From CAYYNQ01 sp964473105 (GTDB lineage: Bacteria > Sumerlaeota > Sumerlaeia > MVZB01): a stretch of 63,938 nucleotides of DNA. Shown piece by piece: positions 45,713 through 54,848 of the stretch. How positions within the stretch are numbered: position 1 is the first letter of the stretch; each line of letters starts with the position of its first letter. The position numbers and the translations under genes are program-made. The notes below the pieces were generated by a model. That model was given only the letters and a program-made list of their open reading frames with translations. It made no database searches and was not told where the DNA came from. The DNA lies in assembly GCA_964473105.1 (NCBI GenBank), contig CAYYNQ010000009.1, positions 1-63,938 on the forward strand, read 5' to 3'.

Positions 45713-47920
45713 ATGTGCTCACCGGTGCGATCGTGTGCCGGATCCTTCTTCCTGCGGTCGGTCAAGCTGGTGAAGCAAACATTCCTGACGAACCAGGAAT
45801 CCGAACACCCCGGACGGGTCCTGCCATGTTTGGAACGGTTGGTCTGTATCCCCCTGCTCTGTTACTTCATTGCGTTTACCATTCTCACATTTCCATTGCT
45901 CGGGTATTTCTCGACGCATTTCTTCACCGACGAGTACGACGGCCTGCAGAATATCTGGAACCTGTGGTGGGTTAACCGGGCCATCACGGAACCCGGGATA
46001 TATGACTCCATTTGGCACACCCCGCTGCTTCACCATCCCTTTGGGGTCACCCTGCGCGCCCATACACTGAACCCGTTCAACGGGCTTGTTGGGGTGGTCC
46101 TGCTGAAGTTCATGACACTCATCCAGGTTCATAACTTCATCGTCATCTTTTCATTCGTGACCGGGGGCTGGACAGCGTTCCTGCTTGCGCACCACCTGAC
46201 CCGCTCCTACGGGGGCAGCCTCGTCGCGGGTTACGTCTTTACCTTCTCCAGTTATCATTTTGCGCATGCTCGGGGTCACCTCCAGCTCGTTTCACTCGAG
46301 TGGATCCCGCTCTTCATTCTCTGCTGGTACCTGCTGATGACGCGCCCGCGGGTGTTGACGGCCGTTCTTGCCGGGGTCGCCCTCTACCTGGTGATCCTCT
46401 GTGATTATTACTATTTCTTCTATTCCGTCATGTCGGCCATCCTGATGGTGGTCTGGTTTGCCTTCCGCAAACGTGATCCCCTGTTCCTGTTTCGAGGCGA
46501 GGCACTCTGTCCGTCCCTGGTGTTCGCGTTGGTCAGCTGCATGTTGATCCTGCCGATGGTCCTGCCGTTGATGATTATCTCCTCCAATTCCCCGTTCACC
46601 GGTGCGCATGCCCCGGCCGATTACTCGCTGGACCTGCTGGCGCCGTTTATTCCGGGTGGGCACTGGTTTTTCCGCGACCTGACGCGTGCCTACTGGAGCC
46701 GGCTGCCGGGGAACATTAACGAGAGCAGTGTGCACCTCGGCCTGTCGGTCCTGGCTCTGCTGGCCTATGGCATGGTTCGCTGGAGAAAACTTCGGGATGA
46801 TATCCATGACAATGCGGGCGTGTGGCTGCTTGTCCTGTTCTTTTTCCTGTTGATGGGGCTGGGGCCGGTTCTGCGCCTGGCGGGGGAGAGTGTATGGGCG
46901 GGATTGATGCCCTATGATCTGCTGGAGATCGTTGTCCCGATGATGAAACTGTCGGGCGTGCCCGTGCGGATGATGGTCATGGTCTACCTTGCGGCCGCGA
47001 TCCTGATTGCTGCCGTGTTCAGGATGCTGGCCGGTCATGGCCCGAGACATCGGGTTGCTCTGGGCGTGCTGCTTGCCTTGTTGTTCATCGAGTACCTGCC
47101 GATCCCGTCGCCTAGGACCCGTATCGGGGTTCCGGGTTACGTCAGCGCCCTGAAGGATCATCCCGGCAGCGGGGGCGTGATCGACCTGATCTCAAGGTGG
47201 AAGACCCATCACCCGGCGATCGAGCTGTATTATCAGACGATCCATGGCAAACCGATGGCTTTCGGGTATGTCTCAAGAATCACAGGGGCCATGGAGGAAA
47301 AGGATGTTGAATTGCTCCGTGTCATTCACAGCCGGGATTTGCTGACCTTGATGAGCCGGTATCAGATGAATTATATGATCACGGACTTGCCGCTTGAGGA
47401 TGAACGCGAGCATGTCAGGGTCCAGCTACTGCATAAGGATGGGGAGGCCCGGCTTTATCGTTTCGATGCCGAGACGATGCAGGAGCACTTGGCGGCTGTG
47501 TTTGCCCGCTCCGTCCCGGTTCACCTGGGGCAAGACCGTTTCCATTATGATGACCTGCAGCCTGTCCATGAATCGAGTATTCGTGCGACGGATCATGGAT
47601 ACAGGATCCTGACCACGGGTCCGTCCCCCCATATCCTGCTGCCGATGATCAGGGTATCGGACCTGGAAATGGGTCAGTATATCATGAAATTTGAGCTGGA
47701 GGTGCCCGAAAACACGGTCGGGGGGGTCTATTACCGTTACCCGGGGGATGATCATTACGGGGAACCGAATCATGTCAGGCTGAAGCTGGAGAAGGGGATG
47801 AATACCTTTTTCGTCAAGCTTGATGCGGAGTTCTTCCACGACCGTTTAAAGTTTGTCCCGGGCCGGATTCCGGGCGAATATTTGCTCAAGGGTTACGAGC
47901 TGCGCCGGATCGGGAATTGA
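45713..47920 (+). CDS. Large integral membrane protein, GT-C-type glycosyltransferase-like
   Basis: About 735 residues from the ATG at 45713; a GTG at 45770 and TTG at 45644 are alternatives and none has a clear ribosome site. The first TM segment is LVCIPLLCYFIAFTILTF, followed by an acidic loop (FTDEYDGLQNIWNLWW), as in GT-C enzymes where an acidic residue in the first periplasmic loop is catalytic. About 11 TM segments run to residue 460. A soluble C-terminal beta-rich domain ends at RRIGN. A polyprenyl-phosphate-sugar-dependent transferase or polysaccharide modification role is inferred. Confidence 0.75.
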   Translation: MCSPVRSCAGSFFLRSVKLVKQTFLTNQESEHPGRVLPCLERLVCIPLLCYFIAFTILTFPLLGYFSTHFFTDEYDGLQNIWNLWWVNRAITEPGIYDSIWHTPLLHHPFGVTLRAHTLNPFNGLVGVVLLKFMTLIQVHNFIVIFSFVTGGWTAFLLAHHLTRSYGGSLVAGYVFTFSSYHFAHARGHLQLVSLEWIPLFILCWYLLMTRPRVLTAVLAGVALYLVILCDYYYFFYSVMSAILMVVWFAFRKRDPLFLFRGEALCPSLVFALVSCMLILPMVLPLMIISSNSPFTGAHAPADYSLDLLAPFIPGGHWFFRDLTRAYWSRLPGNINESSVHLGLSVLALLAYGMVRWRKLRDDIHDNAGVWLLVLFFFLLMGLGPVLRLAGESVWAGLMPYDLLEIVVPMMKLSGVPVRMMVMVYLAAAILIAAVFRMLAGHGPRHRVALGVLLALLFIEYLPIPSPRTRIGVPGYVSALKDHPGSGGVIDLISRWKTHHPAIELYYQTIHGKPMAFGYVSRITGAMEEKDVELLRVIHSRDLLTLMSRYQMNYMITDLPLEDEREHVRVQLLHKDGEARLYRFDAETMQEHLAAVFARSVPVHLGQDRFHYDDLQPVHESSIRATDHGYRILTTGPSPHILLPMIRVSDLEMGQYIMKFELEVPENTVGGVYYRYPGDDHYGEPNHVRLKLEKGMNTFFVKLDAEFFHDRLKFVPGRIPGEYLLKGYELRRIGN

Positions 47921-47922
47921 GG

Positions 47923-47949
47923 GGCGACCCGGGAATCGTGCCGTTTTTT
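47923..47949 (+). terminator. Weak intrinsic terminator after the membrane glycosyltransferase
   Basis: A short bulged stem (GGCGAC with GTGCC) is followed by GTTTTTTC directly after the TGA at 47920. The stem is weak, so this call is tentative. Confidence 0.4.
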
Positions 47950-48017
47950 CTCCCGGTTTCCCGCGAGGCCTGTCGTTTTGCGCATCTTCCTTCTTCATCC
48001 CGCGACTGAATTCCCCG

Positions 48018-48860
48018 TTATTGACCATCATGCTGCTTTTCAATCCGGATCAGGTGGAACCAGGCCCATTTGCCCAGTGCGGGGCAGATACGGAATAGCA
48101 TCCTGTCCAGGGCATTCAAAATACCCAGCGTCAAATGGAAGAGTGGTCTCGACACGATGGCATACTGGAAGGTGAACGCGAGGAATGAAAACCCGTAAAA
48201 AGGTGCAACGGTCCGGTCATCGGGTTTCCGATTGAACGGCATCAGGATCTCCCTGTGGGCCCTGTGGTCAAGATACCGGGTTATACCGGCCCATTCCCTA
48301 GGTGCCGCAGTCTTCCGGTAAAGCCGTGCAAATGGGTTTCGGGGGCCGGGTTCCACGCATGCCGCACGTCCTCCCTGGTCAAGTATGCGGAACAGTTCCC
48401 GTGCGGCCCGGCCAAGTTGAACGTGGATCAGTACCGATTTTGTGAAGATGGAGTCCAGGGTCTGGTTCCCGAGCGGCAGGTTTTCCGCGGAACCGACCAC
48501 GGGCAGGATCCGGTCTGCGCAGCCGGATACACGTGCACGTTCCATCAGTTTTTGCATTCGTGAGATGGATGAGTCGATGGCGAGGATCCGGTGCCCACGT
48601 CGGGCGAATGCGAAGGCATGGGATCCCAGTCCGGCCCCGAGGTCGAGGATCAGTCTTCCTGCGGTCGATTGATTCTCCAGCCATGCGCAGGATGCTTTCC
48701 AGTCCGGGGAGGATGCGAAAGAGACATCCTGATCAACCCGGCGCCGATTTGTTGGTTTGCTCGCTCCCGAATCCAGATTGTTGGAATCCAGAATCCCATC
48801 CCACCAGGCGATGGCATTCGTGGATCGGGTATCCCTGTCGGGATGTGGATTACCAGTCAT
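48018..48860 (-). CDS. SAM-dependent methyltransferase
   Basis: 280 residues. Class I methyltransferase motif I is LILDLGAGLGSHAFAFA near residue 70; the acidic end of strand 2 is ILAIDSS, and motif post-II includes GSAENLPLGNQTLDSIF. The C-terminal part (residues 200-280) has hydrophobic stretches (YGFSFLAFTFQYAIVS) that suggest membrane association. It is convergent with the membrane glycosyltransferase. Polysaccharide or lipid-carrier methylation is inferred from context. Confidence 0.85.
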   Translation of the reverse strand: MTGNPHPDRDTRSTNAIAWWDGILDSNNLDSGASKPTNRRRVDQDVSFASSPDWKASCAWLENQSTAGRLILDLGAGLGSHAFAFARRGHRILAIDSSISRMQKLMERARVSGCADRILPVVGSAENLPLGNQTLDSIFTKSVLIHVQLGRAARELFRILDQGGRAACVEPGPRNPFARLYRKTAAPREWAGITRYLDHRAHREILMPFNRKPDDRTVAPFYGFSFLAFTFQYAIVSRPLFHLTLGILNALDRMLFRICPALGKWAWFHLIRIEKQHDGQ

Positions 48861-49066
48861 TCAGGTCCTCTTGTGAAGTCGTTTTCGAGGGGGCAGCTTA
48901 AGACGTGTAATGATAATAAAACAGAAAAAAACGATCAAAACCATGGGAATCAAAAGGGGTCAAAACTTGTGTTATCACCGCAATCGGCCGATATGTTGAT
49001 GGTAGAATCATTGAAAATATTCAACGTATGTTGATTTCAGTCAATCTGTTTCCATGGAGTTTACAA

Positions 49067-49360
49067 ATGCAGACAATGACGACCCGTACATATACCAATC
49101 TCGCCTTGACCGTGATTATGGCCCTGCTTGCCATCCTGGCACTGCAGCCATTTGTATCCCTGTCCGAGGCCACGGCCGAGGACAGGGATATCGGGAACAA
49201 GCGTCCGGTATCGGAGTTTGGCCAGACAAAAATTGCCGAGTCAAACAAGATGATTGCCGAGTCAAACCGGGAAATTGCGGCTGCAATTCGCGAAGCTTCC
49301 CGGGCGCAGAAGGAAATTGCCGGTGCACTGAACCGGCTTTCAGATTTTGGCGCCAAGTAG
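49067..49360 (+). CDS. Small membrane-anchored or exported coiled-coil protein
   Basis: 97 residues from the ATG with GGAG seven bases upstream. One hydrophobic segment (YTNLALTVIMALLAILALQPF) serves as anchor or signal. The C-terminal half is a helical, heptad-like segment with a near-repeat: KIAESNKMIAESNREIAAAI, then REASRAQKEIAGALNRL. No known family. The gene is flanked by polysaccharide genes and has its own upstream region with a TTGAA/TTCAA inverted repeat (about 49010-49023). A partner of a membrane complex is a guess. Confidence 0.6.
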   Translation: MQTMTTRTYTNLALTVIMALLAILALQPFVSLSEATAEDRDIGNKRPVSEFGQTKIAESNKMIAESNREIAAAIREASRAQKEIAGALNRLSDFGAK

Positions 49361-49475
49361 GCCTGTCTGTCGGGCCGGGGGGGGACAATTCGCCGCGAGG
49401 AGGCGCCAATTGAAACTCCCCGCGACAACAGGAAGCAATGCAGGCGAACAAGGGTCTGGCCGGTGTGTTTTCAGG

Positions 49476-50786
49476 TCAGGGCATTCCTGATTCCGGCCTC
49501 GAGTTGAACAACCGGGCATACAGTCGCTTGAGCCTTGAAGGCAGGGGTCGTGCATTCTCGGCATCATCCAGTGTCAGCCACAGGTAAAGTGCCAGGACCG
49601 GCCACAGCCGCAACGACATCCAAAGAATCCCCGCGCCGGATCGCCATTCATCCTGCCCGTGGTTCCATGGGATACCCAGGCACGCCAGGATCAGGAGCGC
49701 GCAGGCCATGCGCGGGGGCCGCCTGAGGGTGCGGTCCTGCCCGAATAGCCACATCAGTGCAGGCATGGCCTGGACAACGTAATGATCCCACATCAGGCTC
49801 GGCAGCATCAGCATCAGCAATGTCGCCCCGAAGAACATCGACAGCGGGTCCTTGCGGCGGATGTTGAGGGCGGCATGGATCCAGATGAATAGCAGCAGCA
49901 CCGAGACAGCGAGTGTCAGCCGATCTGCGACCTGTTGCGGGAAGCTGATCCAAGGTTCCGTGTGCGGATTATCGGTGAAGAGGTGATGAAACAGCGAGTT
50001 GGGCGACTGGTTGAATGGGTCCCGGAAAAAGTCGTTCCCAAATTCTTCCCAGGTTGAATGTCCATAGCGCATCTGGGAGATCATCCCGATGGATTCCCCG
50101 TAGGTGCGGATATCGACGACCAGCATGGAGGCGATGAGCAGGGCCACGCTGAAAAGGATTCCGAGTATGGCAATGCGGGGTCTCCGCATTGGGAACATGC
50201 AGGCGATCAGCAGGGCAGGTGAGATCTTCCAGGCAAATCCCGAGGCAAGCGCGAAAGCCGACATGACGGACCGGTTTCGGATCATCGCCCCGGCCGCCCA
50301 CAGAATCAGCACGGCGGTAACGATGTTCATCTGGCCCGCGGTCATCTGTCGAAACCAGGGAAGCCCCGCCGTGACCAGGACCGCACATGCGAGTCGGGCG
50401 ACCCCAGGGCGTTTGAGCCTCAGCCAGCCTGGTCCCAGAAAGATCATCCCCCATGTCAGGATCCAGTTCGTCCAGAACCAGAGGAGCTTTGCAGCGGGGT
50501 ATTCAAGGGTTGAGTAAGGAAAGAGGGCAATGCCGGTTGATGGCAGGTAAACAAACGGATTGATCGAGTGAAACCGGTTGTCTTTTGCGATGGCAATCAG
50601 GACCCCGGGATCATACGGATTGAGATCCTTCTGCAGGGCAAAAGAGCCGGCCCAAAGGTGCTTGAAATCGTTTCCATGCAGAGCCTGATTCCGAATCATT
50701 GAAACAGCTTCAATTAAAGACGCAAGAAGGAGAAGGAGAACCAGGGTGTTCAACATCCTGGTTCGGGTGCATCTCTTTTCAGTCAT
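49476..50786 (-). CDS. GT87/DUF2029-like integral membrane glycosyltransferase
   Basis: 436 residues. N-terminal TM (MLNTLVLLLLLASLIEAVSM) followed by GNDFKHLWAGSFAL with Asp/His-containing loop and NPYDPGVL, the pattern of polyprenol-phosphate-mannose-dependent GT87 enzymes. About ten TM segments follow, including the MTAGQMNIV loop. It is divergent from the sugar-1-phosphate transferase. Involvement in envelope glycan assembly fits the neighbours; donor and acceptor unknown. Confidence 0.8.
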   Translation of the reverse strand: MTEKRCTRTRMLNTLVLLLLLASLIEAVSMIRNQALHGNDFKHLWAGSFALQKDLNPYDPGVLIAIAKDNRFHSINPFVYLPSTGIALFPYSTLEYPAAKLLWFWTNWILTWGMIFLGPGWLRLKRPGVARLACAVLVTAGLPWFRQMTAGQMNIVTAVLILWAAGAMIRNRSVMSAFALASGFAWKISPALLIACMFPMRRPRIAILGILFSVALLIASMLVVDIRTYGESIGMISQMRYGHSTWEEFGNDFFRDPFNQSPNSLFHHLFTDNPHTEPWISFPQQVADRLTLAVSVLLLFIWIHAALNIRRKDPLSMFFGATLLMLMLPSLMWDHYVVQAMPALMWLFGQDRTLRRPPRMACALLILACLGIPWNHGQDEWRSGAGILWMSLRLWPVLALYLWLTLDDAENARPLPSRLKRLYARLFNSRPESGMP

Positions 50787-50943
50787 ACAAGACTTCTTCC
50801 TCTGATCACGGGGCGGTGAACAATCAGACCTGACAGATGTTGAACTTTTGACCCGATTTTGTCAAAGTATGCATTATCAAGAGGCTGTGTGAATTTCCGG
50901 GTCAGGATCACATCGCCGACTTCGGCAGCAAGAACAGCCTTTC

Positions 50944-52359
50944 ATGAATCGCAAAAGGTTACCCGTCTGGAGAACAGTGCTGATCATCGTGACCGATGCG
51001 GTCGCGATCGCATTTGGCATGTACTTCGCCTATGCTATCCGGTTTCATTCGGCGTTCACGGACTGGGTGCCGATCCGTGTCGGCTATGATCCTGAAATCT
51101 ACCGCGGGATGTTTTTGCCCGCGTGCTTGATCTGGTTCATCGCGCTGCGACTGAACAATCTCTATCGCCGCCGGTCCAGGGTTCTTGATTTTGGTGTCGT
51201 GCGCAGGATCCTGATCGGTTGCTGCTGGGCGATGCTGATGCTGATTGCTTGGACCTATATCCGCAGGACGAGCAATGATTTCTCGCGTATTTATACCGGG
51301 TTGATGCCGATGATCGTCTTCCTCGCGATCCTGATGAACCGGGTTGTCCTGCACCATGTTTTCCAGTGGATGATGTTAAAGCGTGGCCTTGGCCAGGTGC
51401 GAACCCTGATCCTTGGAAGCGGCCCGATCGCAGACCGTCTCATCAGTATTCTCCAGATGCATCCCGAGCGCGGCATTCTTCCAGTGGGCGTGGTGTTGGG
51501 GCGGTCGGATCATGATAGGCCTGACTCGATTTCCGGTTTGCCGGTTCTGGGGGTCTCTGATGACCTCGAGGAAATCATCCGTGAATACTGTGTAGGGGAG
51601 GTCATCGTGGCCAGGACCGACCTTGAGAGGTCTTCCATGATCGATCTTCTGGTCCGCTGCGAAAGTGCCATGGCGGCCTTCAGGATTGTTCCCGAGACCG
51701 CCGAGTTGGTGTTGTCGGGGATGACGGTGGAAACCATCGACGGAATCCCGCTGCTGGGCCTCAGGGAAACCCCCTTGCAGGGCTGGAATGCCGCACTCAA
51801 GCGCCTGCTCGATATCTGTATTGCGTCTTGTGTTCTCCTTTTGTCCGCACCCGTGATGGTCTTGATCTGCATTCTGGTCATCCTCAAGGACAGGATGGAT
51901 CCCTTCTATATCCAGGAGAGAATGGGCATTGACGGGCGGGTGTTCGATATTCTCAAGTTCCGGACAATGCGTCCGGGTGCCGAGGAGAATTCGGGCCCTG
52001 TCTTCGCCACGGATCGTGATTCCCGCTGCACGGGGCTGGGCTCCTTTCTCCGCAGAACACATCTTGACGAGATCCCGCAGTTGATCAATGTCCTCAAGGG
52101 TGAAATGAGCCTGGTTGGGCCGAGACCTGAACGGCCTTACTTCATCGATAAGTTCCGGAACGATATCCCGCGTTACATGGCACGTCATCATGTCCGCAGC
52201 GGGATCACGGGCTGGGCCCAGATCAACGGGCTTTGCGGTCTTCACGGCTCGATCGATGAACGTCTGAAATTTGACCTTTACTACATCGAGAACTGGTCAT
52301 TGTGGCTGGATCTCAAGATCCTGTTCCTGACGGTTTTTGACCAGCCCGGGCACGGATAA
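50944..52359 (+). CDS. Polyprenyl-phosphate sugar-1-phosphate transferase (WbaP/ExoY-like)
   Basis: 471 residues. Four N-terminal TM segments, a central nucleotide-binding-like domain (TLILGSGPIADRLI near residue 160), and the C-terminal bacterial sugar transferase domain with its re-entrant helix (KRLLDICIASCVLLLSAPVM). The catalytic region has FDILKFRTMRP and THLDEIPQLINVLKGEMSLV, followed by GPRPERP. This enzyme starts exopolysaccharide or O-antigen repeat synthesis on undecaprenyl phosphate. It has a terminator directly after the stop. Confidence 0.92.
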   Translation: MNRKRLPVWRTVLIIVTDAVAIAFGMYFAYAIRFHSAFTDWVPIRVGYDPEIYRGMFLPACLIWFIALRLNNLYRRRSRVLDFGVVRRILIGCCWAMLMLIAWTYIRRTSNDFSRIYTGLMPMIVFLAILMNRVVLHHVFQWMMLKRGLGQVRTLILGSGPIADRLISILQMHPERGILPVGVVLGRSDHDRPDSISGLPVLGVSDDLEEIIREYCVGEVIVARTDLERSSMIDLLVRCESAMAAFRIVPETAELVLSGMTVETIDGIPLLGLRETPLQGWNAALKRLLDICIASCVLLLSAPVMVLICILVILKDRMDPFYIQERMGIDGRVFDILKFRTMRPGAEENSGPVFATDRDSRCTGLGSFLRRTHLDEIPQLINVLKGEMSLVGPRPERPYFIDKFRNDIPRYMARHHVRSGITGWAQINGLCGLHGSIDERLKFDLYYIENWSLWLDLKILFLTVFDQPGHG

Positions 52360-52402
52360 GGCATCCCCCTCCCGACCGGAATCGGGGTGCCTCTGGTTTT
52401 GG
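52360..52402 (+). terminator. Intrinsic terminator between convergent sugar transferase and pheA genes
   Basis: GGCATCCC pairs with GGGGTGCC around an inner GC-rich loop, followed by TCTGGTTTT on the plus strand. The stem can also form on the minus strand after pheA, where the T-run is weaker. Confidence 0.6.
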
Positions 52403-52421
52403 GTTGGCCGACGAAAATCGA

Positions 52422-53603
52422 TTAGAAATTGGTGGTATTTTGCGTGTCGAGCGGGTAGGAACCCAGGATCCGCACAAAGTTGGTGTGCGGCCTCATTTCC
52501 TCAAGTGCCTTGATCAGGGGTTTGTTATCCATATGGCCCAGCAGGTCCACGAAGAAGATGTAGTCCCATGCCTTCTTGCGGGAGGGTCTCGATTCAATCT
52601 TCGTCAGGTTGATACCCTTGTCCGAGAAAGGCGCGAGCAGTCTTTTCAGCCCCCCGGGTTCATCCTTGATCGAGAACATGATGGATGTCTTGTCCTGACC
52701 CGAGGGTGAGGGGCTCTGGTGCCCGATGATCAGGAACCGTGTGATGTTATCCTTGCGGTCTTCGACCCGCCTCCTGAGGATCGGCAGGTTGTGAATTTTC
52801 GAGGCCAGATCGGGCCCGATGGCCGCGATGGTCTTGTTTTTCAGGGCCAGCTTGACCCCTTCGCCCGATGATGCGACCTCGATCTGGGCTGCATGGGGGA
52901 GATTTTTCTGCAGCCATTCCCTGCATTGACTGAGGATCTGGGGGTGTGTGCAGACCTTCTGGATTCGGGCCATTGTTTTTGCCCGGCACATCAGGTTGTG
53001 TTGAATGGGCGTATGGATCTCGGCACAGATGGACAGGCTGCTGTTCATCAGCTCGTCAAGCGTGGTGTGGATGACCCCGCCCGTCGAGTTTTCAACCGGG
53101 ACGATCCCGAACTGGATCCAGGACTTCTCAACCGCCTCGAAAATCTCGCGAATGGATCCCATGGGTTCATAGGAGACGGATCGGCCGAAGGCCCGGGTCG
53201 CTGCAATGTGGCTGAACGTGGCCTCGGGTCCGAGGTAACCGATTGACTGGTGTGCTTCAAGCGACAGGCAGGCCGACATGATTTCCCCGAAGACCAGCCG
53301 CAGGCCATCGGAGGGGAAATCACCGGCCCCCCGACGTGCCATTGTGTTTAATTTCTGGATATGCCGGCCCGCGTCGAACATCGGCCGGCCGACCCGGTCC
53401 TTGATATGCCCTACCTGGCGGGCGACACATGCGCGTTTGTCGAGCAGTTCAATGATCTGGGAGTCGATCGTGTCAATCCGTTTGCGGCATCCCTCCAGTG
53501 TGCGGGGGAGGCCCTTTCCCTTCGAGGCGGTTTGTGATGAGGGTTTGGACGCCCGCTTTTTGACGGGTTTCTTTCGCGCCGGCGATTTTTTGCCTTGAAC
53601 CAT
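52422..53603 (-). CDS. pheA: Bifunctional chorismate mutase/prephenate dehydratase
   Basis: 393 residues. After a Lys/Ser/Pro/Ala-rich N-terminal tail (about 34 residues), an AroQ chorismate mutase domain follows (CRKRIDTIDSQIIELLDKRA). The prephenate dehydratase domain begins at GYLGPEATFSH and has VPVENSTGGVIHTTLD and the NITRF motif. A C-terminal ACT domain has the phenylalanine-binding ESRP (KIESRPSRK) segment. The enzyme makes phenylpyruvate for phenylalanine and should be feedback-inhibited. The basic tail is unusual. It is convergent with the sugar transferase gene. Confidence 0.93.
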   Translation of the reverse strand: MVQGKKSPARKKPVKKRASKPSSQTASKGKGLPRTLEGCRKRIDTIDSQIIELLDKRACVARQVGHIKDRVGRPMFDAGRHIQKLNTMARRGAGDFPSDGLRLVFGEIMSACLSLEAHQSIGYLGPEATFSHIAATRAFGRSVSYEPMGSIREIFEAVEKSWIQFGIVPVENSTGGVIHTTLDELMNSSLSICAEIHTPIQHNLMCRAKTMARIQKVCTHPQILSQCREWLQKNLPHAAQIEVASSGEGVKLALKNKTIAAIGPDLASKIHNLPILRRRVEDRKDNITRFLIIGHQSPSPSGQDKTSIMFSIKDEPGGLKRLLAPFSDKGINLTKIESRPSRKKAWDYIFFVDLLGHMDNKPLIKALEEMRPHTNFVRILGSYPLDTQNTTNF

Positions 53604-53745
53604 GGGGATTCTGCTTCCGTTGCTCTGCTGGGGTCATTTTTCCACAGATTCAGTCGAAATCTCACGTATAAAACGACACGGCCCGGCCCGGGCCAGATTC
53701 AATCAGGGTGTCATTTTACCGGATTCCTGGTGATGCTCGTGGATT

Positions 53746-54672
53746 TTATCCAAGTTCAACCGGGTCAACGTGGAGCGCGGCCTGGAGTTTTTCATAGCGC
53801 CCCCTGATTTTCTCCTTTGACATCCTGGCTGTTTCCCGGACGCTGAAATCCTCGACGACAAACGAGGCGCATGCCGATCCGACCATGATGGCCTGCCGGA
53901 AACTCATCTCGTCCAGGGTTTCCCTTGATGCCAGGTAACCGATGAGCCCTCCCGCAAATGTGTCGCCCGCCCCGGTCGGGTCCTGCACAGTATCGAGCGG
54001 TACGGCAGGCACGGCGAAGGTGCCTTCGTTGGAGAACATCTGTGCGCCATGGGACCCCTTCTTGATGATTGCGTGGCGCAACCCCAGATCAAGGAGTTGC
54101 CGGGCTGCCGTAGGCAATGAATGTGTTTCAAACAGCATCATCGCCTCCTGGTCGTTCAACAGGGCGACATCAACCCGTTTCAGAACCTGGATCAACATGT
54201 CGCGTTCGGTGCTGATCCACAGGTTCATGGAGTCACAGATCGAGAGTTTCGGTTTCTTCACCTGCTCGAGCACGCGGAGCTGCAGGGCGGGGTGGATGTT
54301 TGCAAGAAAAATGAAGTCATTCTCACGGTAGTCGTCAGGGATGGTGGGATTGAAGTGCTCGAAGACCCCAAGCTCCGTGAAATGGGTTACTGCCTCATTC
54401 ATTTCACCCGAATATTCGCCACCCCAGTGGAATGTCTTGCCGCCCCGGACGATCTCGATACCGCGTGTGTTGACCCCGCAGGTCTCGAGCTGGACGATAT
54501 GTTCGGGTGGAAAATCGTCACCGACAACCCCGACGATGTCGACCGGGGAAAAAAGGCTCGCAGCTATTGAACCATATGATGCCGAGCCCCCGAGGACTCG
54601 ATGGTGCTGGCCCCGGGGCGTCTTGACGTCATCCAGTGCCACCGAGCCGACAATCAACACCCGACTGGACAT
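53746..54672 (-). CDS. PfkB-family carbohydrate kinase
   Basis: 308 residues from the ATG (MSSRVLIVGSVALDDV) with GGAGG upstream; the frame is open further but that start is typical. The family signature is DPTGAGDTFAGGLIGYL with the catalytic Asp near residue 245. An N-terminal GGSASYGSIAASLF substrate block is present. The subfamily is close to ribokinase/adenosine-type kinases; the phosphate acceptor cannot be assigned. It is 141 bases upstream of pheA on the same strand and downstream of glgA. Confidence 0.9.
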   Translation of the reverse strand: MSSRVLIVGSVALDDVKTPRGQHHRVLGGSASYGSIAASLFSPVDIVGVVGDDFPPEHIVQLETCGVNTRGIEIVRGGKTFHWGGEYSGEMNEAVTHFTELGVFEHFNPTIPDDYRENDFIFLANIHPALQLRVLEQVKKPKLSICDSMNLWISTERDMLIQVLKRVDVALLNDQEAMMLFETHSLPTAARQLLDLGLRHAIIKKGSHGAQMFSNEGTFAVPAVPLDTVQDPTGAGDTFAGGLIGYLASRETLDEMSFRQAIMVGSACASFVVEDFSVRETARMSKEKIRGRYEKLQAALHVDPVELG

Positions 54673-54848
54673 TGTATTTGATCCTCCATGGATTTCCTGC
54701 GGCCGGTTGCCCGGGCAGGATTCTTCAGGATTAGCGACCTGCTGTCCAGTCTTCATACCATGCGAACATGGTGTCTGTCAGCCTCGGGTTGGCTGTGTCA
54801 TGACGTGGTCAACGGGGGTCTTCCCGCGTGTTTGTGGCTCGGGCAGGT

